From the NCBI GenBank assembly GCA_035690495.1, contig DASSKK010000095.1, positions 31,108 through 95,107 of the forward strand: a stretch of DNA of 64,000 nt, given 5' to 3'. Below are positions 33,657 through 41,578 of this stretch, one piece after another. Source of the stretch: DASSKK01 sp035690495. Lineage in GTDB: Bacteria; Actinomycetota; Actinomycetes; Propionibacteriales; Nocardioidaceae. A program made the position numbers and the translations under genes. The notes beneath the pieces were generated by a model. The model ran no database searches and had not been told where the DNA came from. It saw only the letters and a list, made by a program, of their open reading frames with translations. The stretch's first letter is position 1. Each line of letters starts with the position of its first letter.

Positions 33657-34258
33657 CCCTCGGGGTCGTTCCGGTCGACGGCCGCGGGTCGCTGCCGTTC
33701 ACGCTGCTGCGTGGTGAGCCGCTGGTTACGCTCGCGTCCCGGACGTTGCAGGCTGCCGGCGTTGCGCTGCTCGACGACGATGTGCCGTGGGCGTCGGTAC
33801 GCCGTGCCGGTGCGGCCCTGGTGGTGCTCGACCCGCTGTGTCCTGCCACCCCGACCGGGTTCGCCCGCGAGGTGCTGCGCATTGCCGACTCCCGGGGCCG
33901 GGTCGCCGTCGGCGTGCGGCCGGTGACCGACACGCTCAAGGCCACCCGGCGTGGTCCGGCATCGCCGGCGTCGTCGGTGACGCTGGTGGGCGGGACCGTG
34001 GACCGTGCGACGCTGCTCGCGGTGTGCTCACCGTTGGTGCTCCCGACCTCCGTCGTCACCGAGCTCGCCGAATGGCCGGATCTGTCCGACCTCGCGGCGC
34101 TCGTCGACATGCTGAAGGCGAGCCGGCCGGTCGAGCACGTGCACGCGCCCGCCTCCGCCCGGCGGGTGGCCGATGCGTCCGACGTACGCCTCCTCGAGGC
34201 TCTCAACTGGCCGAGTGGGACAGCCGCTCGGCGAGCGCGAGGTCCTCGGGGAACGTGA
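33611..34258 (+). CDS. Degenerate IspD-like nucleotidyltransferase-fold protein
   Basis: A 215-residue protein (ATG 33611; a TTG at 33548 is possible). Segments align with IspD in order: GVVPVDGRGSLPFTLLRGEP against the glycine-rich VPAAGxGxR start, GVRPVTDTLKAT against the PVxDTLK segment, TVDRATLLAVCSPLVLP against VxRxxLWxxQTPQ, and a last helix ADASDVRLLEAL against PEDLALAE. The CTP-binding lysine/arginine positions and catalytic residues look eroded. It follows carD and converges on true ispD, overlapping its 3' end by 56 bases. It is probably a pseudoenzyme or is decaying. Confidence 0.55.
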   Translation: MRRSEAAPRIPPDGVALGVVPVDGRGSLPFTLLRGEPLVTLASRTLQAAGVALLDDDVPWASVRRAGAALVVLDPLCPATPTGFAREVLRIADSRGRVAVGVRPVTDTLKATRRGPASPASSVTLVGGTVDRATLLAVCSPLVLPTSVVTELAEWPDLSDLAALVDMLKASRPVEHVHAPASARRVADASDVRLLEALNWPSGTAARRARGPRGT

Positions 34259-34901
34259 CCTTCAGGTTCGACGCCGGCGCGGGCACGGCCACCACGTCGA
34301 GGTCGGCGAAGCGCTCCACGCAGGACGCGGTGTCGGTGCCGTCGAACCCGTCCCGCTCCGCACGGTGATACGCCGCCAGCAGCGGCCCCGCGCGGAAAGC
34401 CTGCGGCGTCTGCACCGCGACCAGCCCTTCGAGCCCGGCCCGGCCGGCACCGGCGTCCGGCTCGGGGCGGATCAGGCCGGGCTGCGGCCGCACCGGCAGC
34501 GCGCCGCCGTGGGCGTACGCCGCCTCCATCACCGCCCGCCACAGGTCGACCGAGGCCAGGGGCCGGGCGGTGTCGTGGACCGCGACCACGTCGAGCCGGG
34601 CGGCGTCGACGGGATCGGCCAGCGCCTGGAGGCCCGCCCACTCCGAGGCGTGCCGGGTGGCACCACCCGCCACGAGCACCGGGTCCAACCCGGGGACGAG
34701 CCGCCCGAGGGCGTCCCTGATCGCGTCGGCGTCGCCCGGCCGGTGCACGAGCACGACCCGGTCGCCGTACCCGGCGTCCCGGATGGTCCGCAGCGACCAG
34801 CAGAACAACGGCATCCCGCCCAGCTCCAGCAGCACCTTGTTCGTCCCGGCGCCGACGCGAGTGCCCGATCCCGCGGCGAGCGCGACGACCGCGACCCTCA
34901 C
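34203..34901 (-). CDS. ispD: 2-C-methyl-D-erythritol 4-phosphate cytidylyltransferase IspD
   Basis: MEP-pathway enzyme making CDP-methylerythritol. GTG 34901 overlaps the ispF stop, giving 232 residues. The CTP-binding loop is ALAAGSGTRVGAGTNKVLLE. Next come VVAVHDTARPLAS and the QTPQAFRAGPLLAAYHRA segment, with the C-terminal LKVTFPEDLALAERL. It is functional by motif, unlike the diverged homologue facing it. Gene order here is ispF then ispD. Confidence 0.93.
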   Translation of the reverse strand: MRVAVVALAAGSGTRVGAGTNKVLLELGGMPLFCWSLRTIRDAGYGDRVVLVHRPGDADAIRDALGRLVPGLDPVLVAGGATRHASEWAGLQALADPVDAARLDVVAVHDTARPLASVDLWRAVMEAAYAHGGALPVRPQPGLIRPEPDAGAGRAGLEGLVAVQTPQAFRAGPLLAAYHRAERDGFDGTDTASCVERFADLDVVAVPAPASNLKVTFPEDLALAERLSHSAS

Positions 34902-35386
34902 CGGGAGTGGACCAGCGCGGTGGCGATCGCCGCGAGGCCCTCGCCGCGACCGGTCAGGCCGAGCCCGTCGGTGGTGGTCGCCGACACGGTGACCGGCGCT
35001 CCGGCCGCATCGCCGAGCGCACGCTGCGCCTCGGCGCGCCGTGCGCCCAACCGGGGCCGGTCGCCAACGACCTGGACCGCGACGTTGCCGATCTCGAAGC
35101 CGGCCGCCCGCACCCGCGAGGCGGCCTCGGCCAGCAGAGCCGCTCCACTCGCGCCCGCCCACGCCGGGTCCTCGGTGCCGAAGTTCGACCCGAGGTCGCC
35201 CAGCCCGGCCGCGGAGAACAGCGCGTCGCAGCACGCGTGCGCGGCGACGTCGCCGTCGGAGTGACCGACGAGTCCGGCCGGCTCGTCCGGGAAGTGCAGC
35301 CCGGCCAGCCACATGTCGGTGCCGCCCTCGGGCTGTCCATAGCGGTGCACGTCGACGCCGATGCCGGTCCGCGGTGTGTCGCTCAC
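34898..35386 (-). CDS. ispF: 2-C-methyl-D-erythritol 2,4-cyclodiphosphate synthase IspF
   Basis: MEP-pathway enzyme, 162 residues from the GTG at 35386. Metal ligands are in GVDVHRYG (DxH) and the conserved His in LVGHSDGDVAAHACCDALFSA. TTTDGLGLTGRGEGLAAIA is the C-terminal signature. It is translationally coupled to ispD downstream (GTGA overlap). Confidence 0.95.
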   Translation of the reverse strand: MSDTPRTGIGVDVHRYGQPEGGTDMWLAGLHFPDEPAGLVGHSDGDVAAHACCDALFSAAGLGDLGSNFGTEDPAWAGASGAALLAEAASRVRAAGFEIGNVAVQVVGDRPRLGARRAEAQRALGDAAGAPVTVSATTTDGLGLTGRGEGLAAIATALVHSR

Positions 35387-35478
35387 CCCGGCATCCTGCC
35401 AGCCCCGCCTCCCCGCGCGACACAACAATTGGGTCTCGCAGGGCAATCTCCGAAGGCTCGGCGCGCGAACATAGAGGT

Positions 35479-37017
35479 GTGAGCGTGCTGTCCGGTCCTC
35501 GTCGTGCCCTCGCGGGGCTGGTCACGGCCGGCGCAGGGATCGCGGTCAGCGTCGCGGTCACGAACCTGCTGCACGCCCGCGCGAACCCGATCCAGGCCGT
35601 CGCCGAGACCATCATCGAGATCACCCCCGGCTCGATCGCGGAGTCGCTGATCCACGTCGTAGGCAAGAACGACAAGCCGCTGCTGATCACGGGGGTCACC
35701 GTCGTGATCCTGCTGCTCGGCGCCGTCGCCGGACTGCTGTCCGGCCGGCGGCGATGGCCGGGCAGCCTGCTGTTCGTCGCGATGGCCGCGGTCGCGCTCG
35801 CCGCGGAGGCGTCCCGGCCGGAGTTCGGGGCGGCGACGCTGATCCCGCTGGCTGCCGGGCTGGCGACCTGGCTGCTGGTGCTGCTCTGGCTGGTGCCCGA
35901 CGGCCTCGCCGCACCGGAGCCGGCCATCGGGCGCGCCGATTCGAGGAGTACGTCGACCCGGCGCGGCTTCCTGCTGCGGGCCGGCGGGGTCGCCGTCGCC
36001 GCGGCGGTCGTCAGCGTCCTCGGCGACATGGCCGGGCGAGGACGGCGTACCGTCGAGTCCACCCGGCGCGCCCTGCATCTCCCGGTCAACGCGGGCACGG
36101 TCCCCGGCGACGTCTCCGCCGGGATCGACGTCGGCGACATGGCGCCGTGGCGCACACCCAACGACCGGTTCTACCGCATCGACACTGCGCTGGTGCTGCC
36201 CGCGGTCGACCCGGACACCTGGAAGCTGCGCATCCACGGGATGGTCGACAAGGACATCGTGATCGACTACCAGGACCTGGTGAGCAGGAAGATGACCGAG
36301 ACCTGGGTGACGATCTGCTGCGTGTCCAACCCGGTCGGAGGCGGGCTGATCGGCAACGCCTACTGGTCGGGGGTCCGGATCGCGGACCTGCTCGCCGAGG
36401 CCGGGGTCCATCCCGGCGCGACCGCGGTCAAGCAGACCTCGCAGGACGGGTGGACCTGCGGAACCCCGATCCAGGCGCTGACCGACGACCGGAACGCGAT
36501 GCTCGCGGTCGCGATGAACGGCGAGCCGCTGCCGATCGAGCACGGCTTCCCGGTCCGGATGATCGTGCCTGGGCTGTTCGGCTACGTGTCGGCCACCAAG
36601 TGGCTGGTCGACCTGGAGGTCACCCGGTTCGACAAGTTCAGCGCGTACTGGACCGAGCGAGGCTGGTCGCCCCGCGGGCCGATCAAGACCGAGTCCCGCA
36701 TCGAGGCCCCCCGCAACGGTGCCCAGGTGAAGGCCGGGACGGTCGGGGTCGGCGGGCACGCCTGGGCGCAGCACACCGGCATCGCCAAGGTGGAGTACCA
36801 GCTGGACGGACACGCGTGGCAGCGGGCCGAGCTGGGCGGCGTACCCGACCTGGACACCTGGGTGCAGTGGGCCGGACGGGTCGACGTACAGCCGGGCTCG
36901 CACCTCCTCAAGGTGCGTGCGACCGACAAGTCCGGGTACACGCAGACCGGCGCGCAGATGGGCGTCCTGCCCGACGGGGCGACCGGCTGGCACAGGATCG
37001 GGTTCAGCGCGGCCTGA
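35479..37017 (+). CDS. Membrane-anchored sulfite-oxidase-family molybdopterin oxidoreductase
   Basis: A 512-residue protein. Residues ~1-165 hold four or five membrane helices. STRRGFLLRAGGVAVAAAV (near 158) resembles a Tat-type motif placed after the helices. From ~215 on it is a sulfite-oxidase/YedY-type catalytic domain. The molybdenum-ligating Cys is in ETWVTICCVSNPVGGGLIGNA; WSGVRIADLLAEAGV and HGFPVRMIVPGLFGYVSATKWL follow. A C-terminal Mo-co dimerisation (Ig-like) domain runs from ~405. The catalytic part should face outside. The electron partner is not encoded nearby. Confidence 0.88.
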   Translation: MSVLSGPRRALAGLVTAGAGIAVSVAVTNLLHARANPIQAVAETIIEITPGSIAESLIHVVGKNDKPLLITGVTVVILLLGAVAGLLSGRRRWPGSLLFVAMAAVALAAEASRPEFGAATLIPLAAGLATWLLVLLWLVPDGLAAPEPAIGRADSRSTSTRRGFLLRAGGVAVAAAVVSVLGDMAGRGRRTVESTRRALHLPVNAGTVPGDVSAGIDVGDMAPWRTPNDRFYRIDTALVLPAVDPDTWKLRIHGMVDKDIVIDYQDLVSRKMTETWVTICCVSNPVGGGLIGNAYWSGVRIADLLAEAGVHPGATAVKQTSQDGWTCGTPIQALTDDRNAMLAVAMNGEPLPIEHGFPVRMIVPGLFGYVSATKWLVDLEVTRFDKFSAYWTERGWSPRGPIKTESRIEAPRNGAQVKAGTVGVGGHAWAQHTGIAKVEYQLDGHAWQRAELGGVPDLDTWVQWAGRVDVQPGSHLLKVRATDKSGYTQTGAQMGVLPDGATGWHRIGFSAA

Positions 37018-37117
37018 TCGACCGCGCGGCCCGCGCCCACCAGGGGTCGCGGGTGTTCCACGTCACCGACGGTCTAGGTTGGCCACTGCCAAGACCACAC
37101 TCGGAGGAGAGGCTTCG

Positions 37118-38800
37118 ATGGCGACACAGACCAGCCAGGGCACGCCGGGCGAACAAGAGCCCCATCTGAAACGACACATCGGCATCCTCGGACTGCTGTT
37201 CAGCTGCGTCGGGTCGATCATCGGCTCCGGCTGGTTGTTCGGAGCGCTGAACGCCTCGAGGGAGGCCGGGCCCGCGGCGGTGATCTCCTGGGTGATCGGC
37301 GCGATCATGATCCTGCTGATCGCGCTGGTGTACGCCGAGCTCGGCACGATGTTCCCGCTGTCGGGTGGTGTGGTGCGCTACCCGCATCTGTCCTACGGGT
37401 CGTTCGCCAGCTACACCACCGGGTGGATCACCTGGGTCGCGGTGGCCACCACCGCACCCATCGAGGTGGAGGCCGCCCTGCAGTACGCCACCAAGTACGC
37501 CCCGTTGACGACCGAGCAGTCCAACGGCGCGCACACGCTGACGGGACTGGGCTACGGGATCGCCGCCGCGCTCCTCGCCCTGTTCGTGGTCATCAACTAC
37601 TACGGGATCCGCTGGTTCGCCCGGGTCAACAACGTGCTGGTGTGGTGGAAGCTGTTCATCATCACCCTGGTGATAGTCGCATTCTTCGTCGCCGCCTTCC
37701 ACGGCCAGAACTTCACCGACTACGGGTTCAAGCCGGAGGGCTGGCACGGCGTGTTCAGCGCGATAGCGACCTCGGGGATCGTCTTCTCCTATCTCGGTTT
37801 CCGGCAGGGCATCGAGCTGGCCGGCGAGACCGACAACCCGAGGCGCAACGTGCCACTGGCGGTGATCGGCTCGGTGCTGATCACCGGGCTCATCTACGTC
37901 GCGCTGCAGGTCGCGTTCATCGGCGCCTTGGACCCGAGCATCCTGACCAAGTCCAACGGCTGGGCGAAACTGGACTTCGCGAACGACTTCGGCCCGCTGG
38001 CCGCGGTGGCGAGCCTGCTCGGCCTGGCGTGGCTGGCGATCCTGCTCTACATCGACGCGGTCGTCTCCCCCGGCGACACCGGGCTGATCTACACCACGGT
38101 CACCTCCCGGATCTCCTACGCGATGGGCCGCAACGGCAACGCGCCGGTCTCGCTGACCAAGACCACCAAGCGCGGCGTGCCGTTCGTCAGCCTGCTGGTC
38201 ACCTTCGTGGTCGGGCTGATCGTGTTCCTGCCGTTCCCCAGCTGGCAGGAGCTGGTCGGCTTCATCACCTCGGCGACCGTGCTGTCGTTCGCCTCCGGTC
38301 CGCTGGTGCTCTCCGCGCTGCGCAAGCAGGTTCCCGACGAGGTCCGCCCGTTCCGGCTGCCTGGTGGGCACATCATCCCGATCCTGGCGTTCTGGTCCTC
38401 GAACCTGATCGTCTACTGGTCGGGCTGGGAGACCGGATGGAAGCTGTACGTCGCGGTGCTGCTCGGCTTCGTGCTGCTCGCCGTGTTCATGCTGACGGGG
38501 CGGGTCACCGCTCCCAAGCTGGACTTCATCCCGGGTGCCGCCTGGCTGGTGCCCTGGCTGGGCGGGCTGTGCCTGATCTCCTACCTGGGCAGCTTCCCGG
38601 AGAAGTCGGCCGGTGCCGGCAACCTCGGCCTGATCAACTTCGAGTGGGCGATCCTGATTCTGCTGGGACTCTCGGTGCTGGTCTACTGGATCGCGCACGT
38701 GGTCCGGCTCAGCCCGGAGGACGCGGCCGAGCACATCGACCAGTCGCGCGTCGAGTCGCAGGTCGAGGAGGAGGAGCTGGCTGCCCCGGCTGGTGGTTGA
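37118..38800 (+). CDS. APC-family amino acid permease
   Basis: A 560-residue transporter from the ATG at 37118, which follows GGAGGAGA. It has about twelve helices plus two shorter C-terminal ones. The APC motif SCVGSIIGSGWLFGALNAS marks helix 1, and FSYLGFRQGIELAGETDNPRRNVP the helix 6 to loop region. The last two glycines and the stop lie within a dispersed palindrome (38791-38838). The substrate is unknown. Confidence 0.9.
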   Translation: MATQTSQGTPGEQEPHLKRHIGILGLLFSCVGSIIGSGWLFGALNASREAGPAAVISWVIGAIMILLIALVYAELGTMFPLSGGVVRYPHLSYGSFASYTTGWITWVAVATTAPIEVEAALQYATKYAPLTTEQSNGAHTLTGLGYGIAAALLALFVVINYYGIRWFARVNNVLVWWKLFIITLVIVAFFVAAFHGQNFTDYGFKPEGWHGVFSAIATSGIVFSYLGFRQGIELAGETDNPRRNVPLAVIGSVLITGLIYVALQVAFIGALDPSILTKSNGWAKLDFANDFGPLAAVASLLGLAWLAILLYIDAVVSPGDTGLIYTTVTSRISYAMGRNGNAPVSLTKTTKRGVPFVSLLVTFVVGLIVFLPFPSWQELVGFITSATVLSFASGPLVLSALRKQVPDEVRPFRLPGGHIIPILAFWSSNLIVYWSGWETGWKLYVAVLLGFVLLAVFMLTGRVTAPKLDFIPGAAWLVPWLGGLCLISYLGSFPEKSAGAGNLGLINFEWAILILLGLSVLVYWIAHVVRLSPEDAAEHIDQSRVESQVEEEELAAPAGG

Positions 38801-38838
38801 GGAGGCGAGCCGCTAGGCGAGCCGTCTCGAAACCACCG
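38791..38838. repeat. GGTGGTT...AACCACC palindromic element, copy 1
   Basis: GGTGGTTGAGGAGGCGAGC (38792-38810) and GCGAGCCGTCTCGAAACCACC form an imperfect stem around CGCTAG. The TGA at 38798-38800 that ends the APC permease is part of the element. A second copy lies inside cysS (42620-42657). The sequence resembles a short dispersed palindrome that I recall as common in Nocardioides-type genomes. Confidence 0.75.
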
Positions 38839-38873
38839 GACGGCGGACCAGGCCACCGGACGGCGCGCGGTCG

Positions 38874-40097
38874 CTACCAGTTCGGCTCTTCCGGCTCCGG
38901 CGGATCCGGCAGGGGTACGTCGACGGGACGGATCACGTAGACCACCCCGCCGGAGGCCGCCAGCCACAGCCGCTCGAACTCTGCGCGGTCGTAGACCGTG
39001 CGCACCTCCCGGTTGTCGGCCACACCGTGCGAGGCCGGGTCGTGACAGATCACGTCGCCGCGTTCGTCGAACCCGGCGATCACCAGCAGGTGCCCGTGGG
39101 TGGCGTAGCCGCTGCCGGCCAGCTCGCCCTCCCCGAAGGCCAGCGTGGCCACGACCGGGATGCCGGCCGCGACGAACAGCTCCGCCTCGGCGAGCGAGCG
39201 GAGCCGGGTCACGAACGCGGTCGTGCCGAACCCGGCCGCGTACGCGGTGTTGAACGCCCAGTTGCCCGCGCCCCGGTAGGCGTAGTCGAACACCCGCCGT
39301 GCGGCGTGCACGATCCACGGGTCCGGCCCGTCGTCGACCCAGGTGTAGTCAGCCGCGTTGGGGCCACGGTCCCATCGACCGAGCGCCATCGACGTCGAGG
39401 TCGGCGAGCACCACGAGCCGCCGCCGGAGTCCCAGTGGGGGTACCTGCCTCGGTGCAGCTGCTGGGAGTACGCCGGGAGGTCGAGCTCGACGCCGCGCCC
39501 GGGACCGGGCGGGGACGCCGGGAGCCGAGAGGCCGGGAGGTCGCGCGGGAGGCGAGAGGCCATCGCGCCCAGCAGCCTGACCTGCGGGCACGACGTACTC
39601 CCGAGGGGGCGGAGCAGCACGACCCGCAGCTGGTAGGCCGACCACCCGGCGGGGTCGCGAGCGTCGAGCAGATCGGTGCGCGCCCGCGCGTTCGCGTCAT
39701 CCTGCCCGGGCGCCGAGGTCGGATGGATCTGCGCGTCGGTCTGCGCCCACCGGCCGAGGGAGTACCACTGGCTCCAGGCCACGCCATCGGCGCTGGTGCG
39801 GATCTCGACGGCCAGCCAGGAGTCGGAAGGGGTCGACGCGTTCCACGACGCGATCAGCGACGTGGCGCCGAAGCCCGGCTCGACCTGCGGCGACACCCAG
39901 GCAGCCCACTCGTAGCCGATCCGCCCGCCCGGGGTGCGCACGCCGGGGACGCTGTCTGCGAACGGGTCCCGGTAGGTCAGCGTTCCGGCCGGTGATCCGA
40001 ATACCAGGGTGCCATGGGAAACCTGCGTCCCCTGGTGCGTGCCCCGGGCGAAGTCCGGTCCGGACGCGAATGCCGTGAACCGGATGTGCCGGTTCAC
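38874..40097 (-). CDS. C39-like cysteine peptidase family protein (downstream paralogue)
   Basis: A 407-residue protein. GTG 40097 overlaps the stop of its upstream paralogue. The N-terminal ~180 residues are a beta-rich domain; the C-terminal ~200 residues are a papain/C39-type fold. The putative nucleophile is in GGGSWCSPTSTSM, His in THGHLLVIAGF and Asp in VICHDPASHG. It has no signal peptide, unlike the upstream copy, so either it is not exported, the start is misplaced, or the duplication lost the signal. Part of its N-terminal coding region resembles the ACCAGGG/CCATGG repeat. Confidence 0.75.
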   Translation of the reverse strand: MNRHIRFTAFASGPDFARGTHQGTQVSHGTLVFGSPAGTLTYRDPFADSVPGVRTPGGRIGYEWAAWVSPQVEPGFGATSLIASWNASTPSDSWLAVEIRTSADGVAWSQWYSLGRWAQTDAQIHPTSAPGQDDANARARTDLLDARDPAGWSAYQLRVVLLRPLGSTSCPQVRLLGAMASRLPRDLPASRLPASPPGPGRGVELDLPAYSQQLHRGRYPHWDSGGGSWCSPTSTSMALGRWDRGPNAADYTWVDDGPDPWIVHAARRVFDYAYRGAGNWAFNTAYAAGFGTTAFVTRLRSLAEAELFVAAGIPVVATLAFGEGELAGSGYATHGHLLVIAGFDERGDVICHDPASHGVADNREVRTVYDRAEFERLWLAASGGVVYVIRPVDVPLPDPPEPEEPNW

Positions 40098-41425
40098 CAG
40101 TTGGTGTTGCCGTGCCGCGCCGGCAGCGGGTGTGCCCCGTCGCGGATCACGTAGGCCAGCCCGCCCGAGCCGCCCCCGGAGGCAGAGCGGGGCAGCCAGG
40201 CGTCCTCGAACTGGCCGCGGTCGTAGACGCGCCGCACGCCCGAGTCGTCGCGGGCGGCCGGGTCGTTGACCACCACGTCGCCGGAGCCGGTGAACCCGAC
40301 GACCACCACCAGGTGCCCGTCGGTGGCGCTGATCGGCGCCCCGTCGAGCTGCCCGCGGCCGAACGTGATCGAGGTGACGACCGGGATGCCGGCCGCGATG
40401 AACCGCTCCACCCCGCGCAGCGAGGCGAACCGGGTCACGAACGCGTGCCCGGTGCGGTCGGCGGCGTACGCCGTGTTGAATGGCCAGTTGCCGGTGCCGC
40501 CGTACCCGTAGTCGTAGGTCATCCGCGCGGAGTGGTCGACGACGCGGTCGGGGTACGAGCGGTTCACCCAGGAGTACGACGAGGGCCGCGGCAGCCGGTC
40601 GTAGTAGGCGAGCACCATCGTCGTCGACGTCGGAGAGCACCACGCCTCGCCGCCGCCGCCGTAGCGGGGGTACTCCCCGGAGTGGATCATCTGCGAGTAG
40701 CGCGGCACGTCGAGCACGATGCCGCGGGCCACGCCTGGGCGCGAGGTCCGCACACTGGTGCTGGCAGGGATCGCCGAGGTCATCGCGCCGAGGTCGTCGA
40801 CGGCCGGGGTGCGGGTGCTGCCAGCGGGGCGGTAGAGGGTGATCCGCATCCGCCACGAGGTCAGCGCGTCGCCGTTCGCCTCCATCGTGTCGGTGGCCAC
40901 CCGGGCCACGTCGTCGCGCTGGCTGCCCTGGGTGGTGCGGCGGAAACCCTTGTCGCCGGAGGTCCAGCGGCCGATCGTGTCCCACGAACCGTGCCGGTGG
41001 TGGGTGGAGATGGCGCGGACGTCCACCTGGATCCAGGTGCCTCGCGGGGTGTGCGCCTCCCAGGAGGGGATCAGCTCGGTGAAGTCGAAGCCCGGCCGGG
41101 CCCACGGAGAGGTCCAGCGGCCGAACTCGTAGCGCCGCTGGTGGTAGCTGCGGGTGCCGATCGGGTCGCCGATGCGCAGCTTGCCGTGGCTGAGCACGAT
41201 GCCGCCGAAGTGCCCCTCGCGGAGCTGGCGGCCGGTGTCCCAGTGCACATGGCTGATCTGCCGCGTCTGCGCTGCCGCGGCGGGCGCGGCTGCGACGGCT
41301 ACCGGCGCCAGTGCGGTGGTGCTCGCCACCGCGAGCGCGGTCAGGATGCCGGCCGGCGTCGGCCGCAGGAGGATGCGCACCCGCCAGAGCCTACTTCGCC
41401 GAGTCACTTCCGTCACAGCTTTCAC
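40094..41425 (-). CDS. Secreted C39-like cysteine peptidase family protein (upstream paralogue)
   Basis: A 443-residue exported protein. A long signal region (RRSRLWRVRILL, then TALAVASTTALAPVAVAAAP) has a likely AxA cleavage near residue 50. A beta-domain is followed by a C39/papain-like domain: Cys263 in GEAWCSPTSTTM, His in TDGHLVVVVGF and Asp in VVNDPAARD. Domain order and spacing match the downstream paralogue throughout, so the two arose by tandem duplication. It is likely a cell-envelope or extracellular peptidase; the substrate is unknown. Confidence 0.8.
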   Translation of the reverse strand: MKAVTEVTRRSRLWRVRILLRPTPAGILTALAVASTTALAPVAVAAAPAAAAQTRQISHVHWDTGRQLREGHFGGIVLSHGKLRIGDPIGTRSYHQRRYEFGRWTSPWARPGFDFTELIPSWEAHTPRGTWIQVDVRAISTHHRHGSWDTIGRWTSGDKGFRRTTQGSQRDDVARVATDTMEANGDALTSWRMRITLYRPAGSTRTPAVDDLGAMTSAIPASTSVRTSRPGVARGIVLDVPRYSQMIHSGEYPRYGGGGEAWCSPTSTTMVLAYYDRLPRPSSYSWVNRSYPDRVVDHSARMTYDYGYGGTGNWPFNTAYAADRTGHAFVTRFASLRGVERFIAAGIPVVTSITFGRGQLDGAPISATDGHLVVVVGFTGSGDVVVNDPAARDDSGVRRVYDRGQFEDAWLPRSASGGGSGGLAYVIRDGAHPLPARHGNTNW

Positions 41426-41450
41426 ACCACGCCGTGGCGTCCGGCCCGCC

Positions 41451-41538
41451 GTTTACCAGGGCACCATGGGAAACTTCCCCCGCCCATGGTGAGCTCCCCG
41501 TGGGGAGCGGCGGTTTACCATGCCACCCTGGTAATCCG
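41451..41538. repeat. ACCAGGG/CCATGG palindromic element, copy 2
   Basis: Reverse-oriented copy of the 30600-30685 element. It has GTTTACCAGGGCACCATGGG at 41451 and GGTTTACCATGCCACCCTGG from 41512, with a GC-rich middle. It fills the divergent gap between the secreted peptidase and cysS, so it may affect both promoters. Confidence 0.8.
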
Positions 41539-41578
41539 CCCGGGACGGACGCGAGTCGGTCGTCGTTAGGATTGGCCG

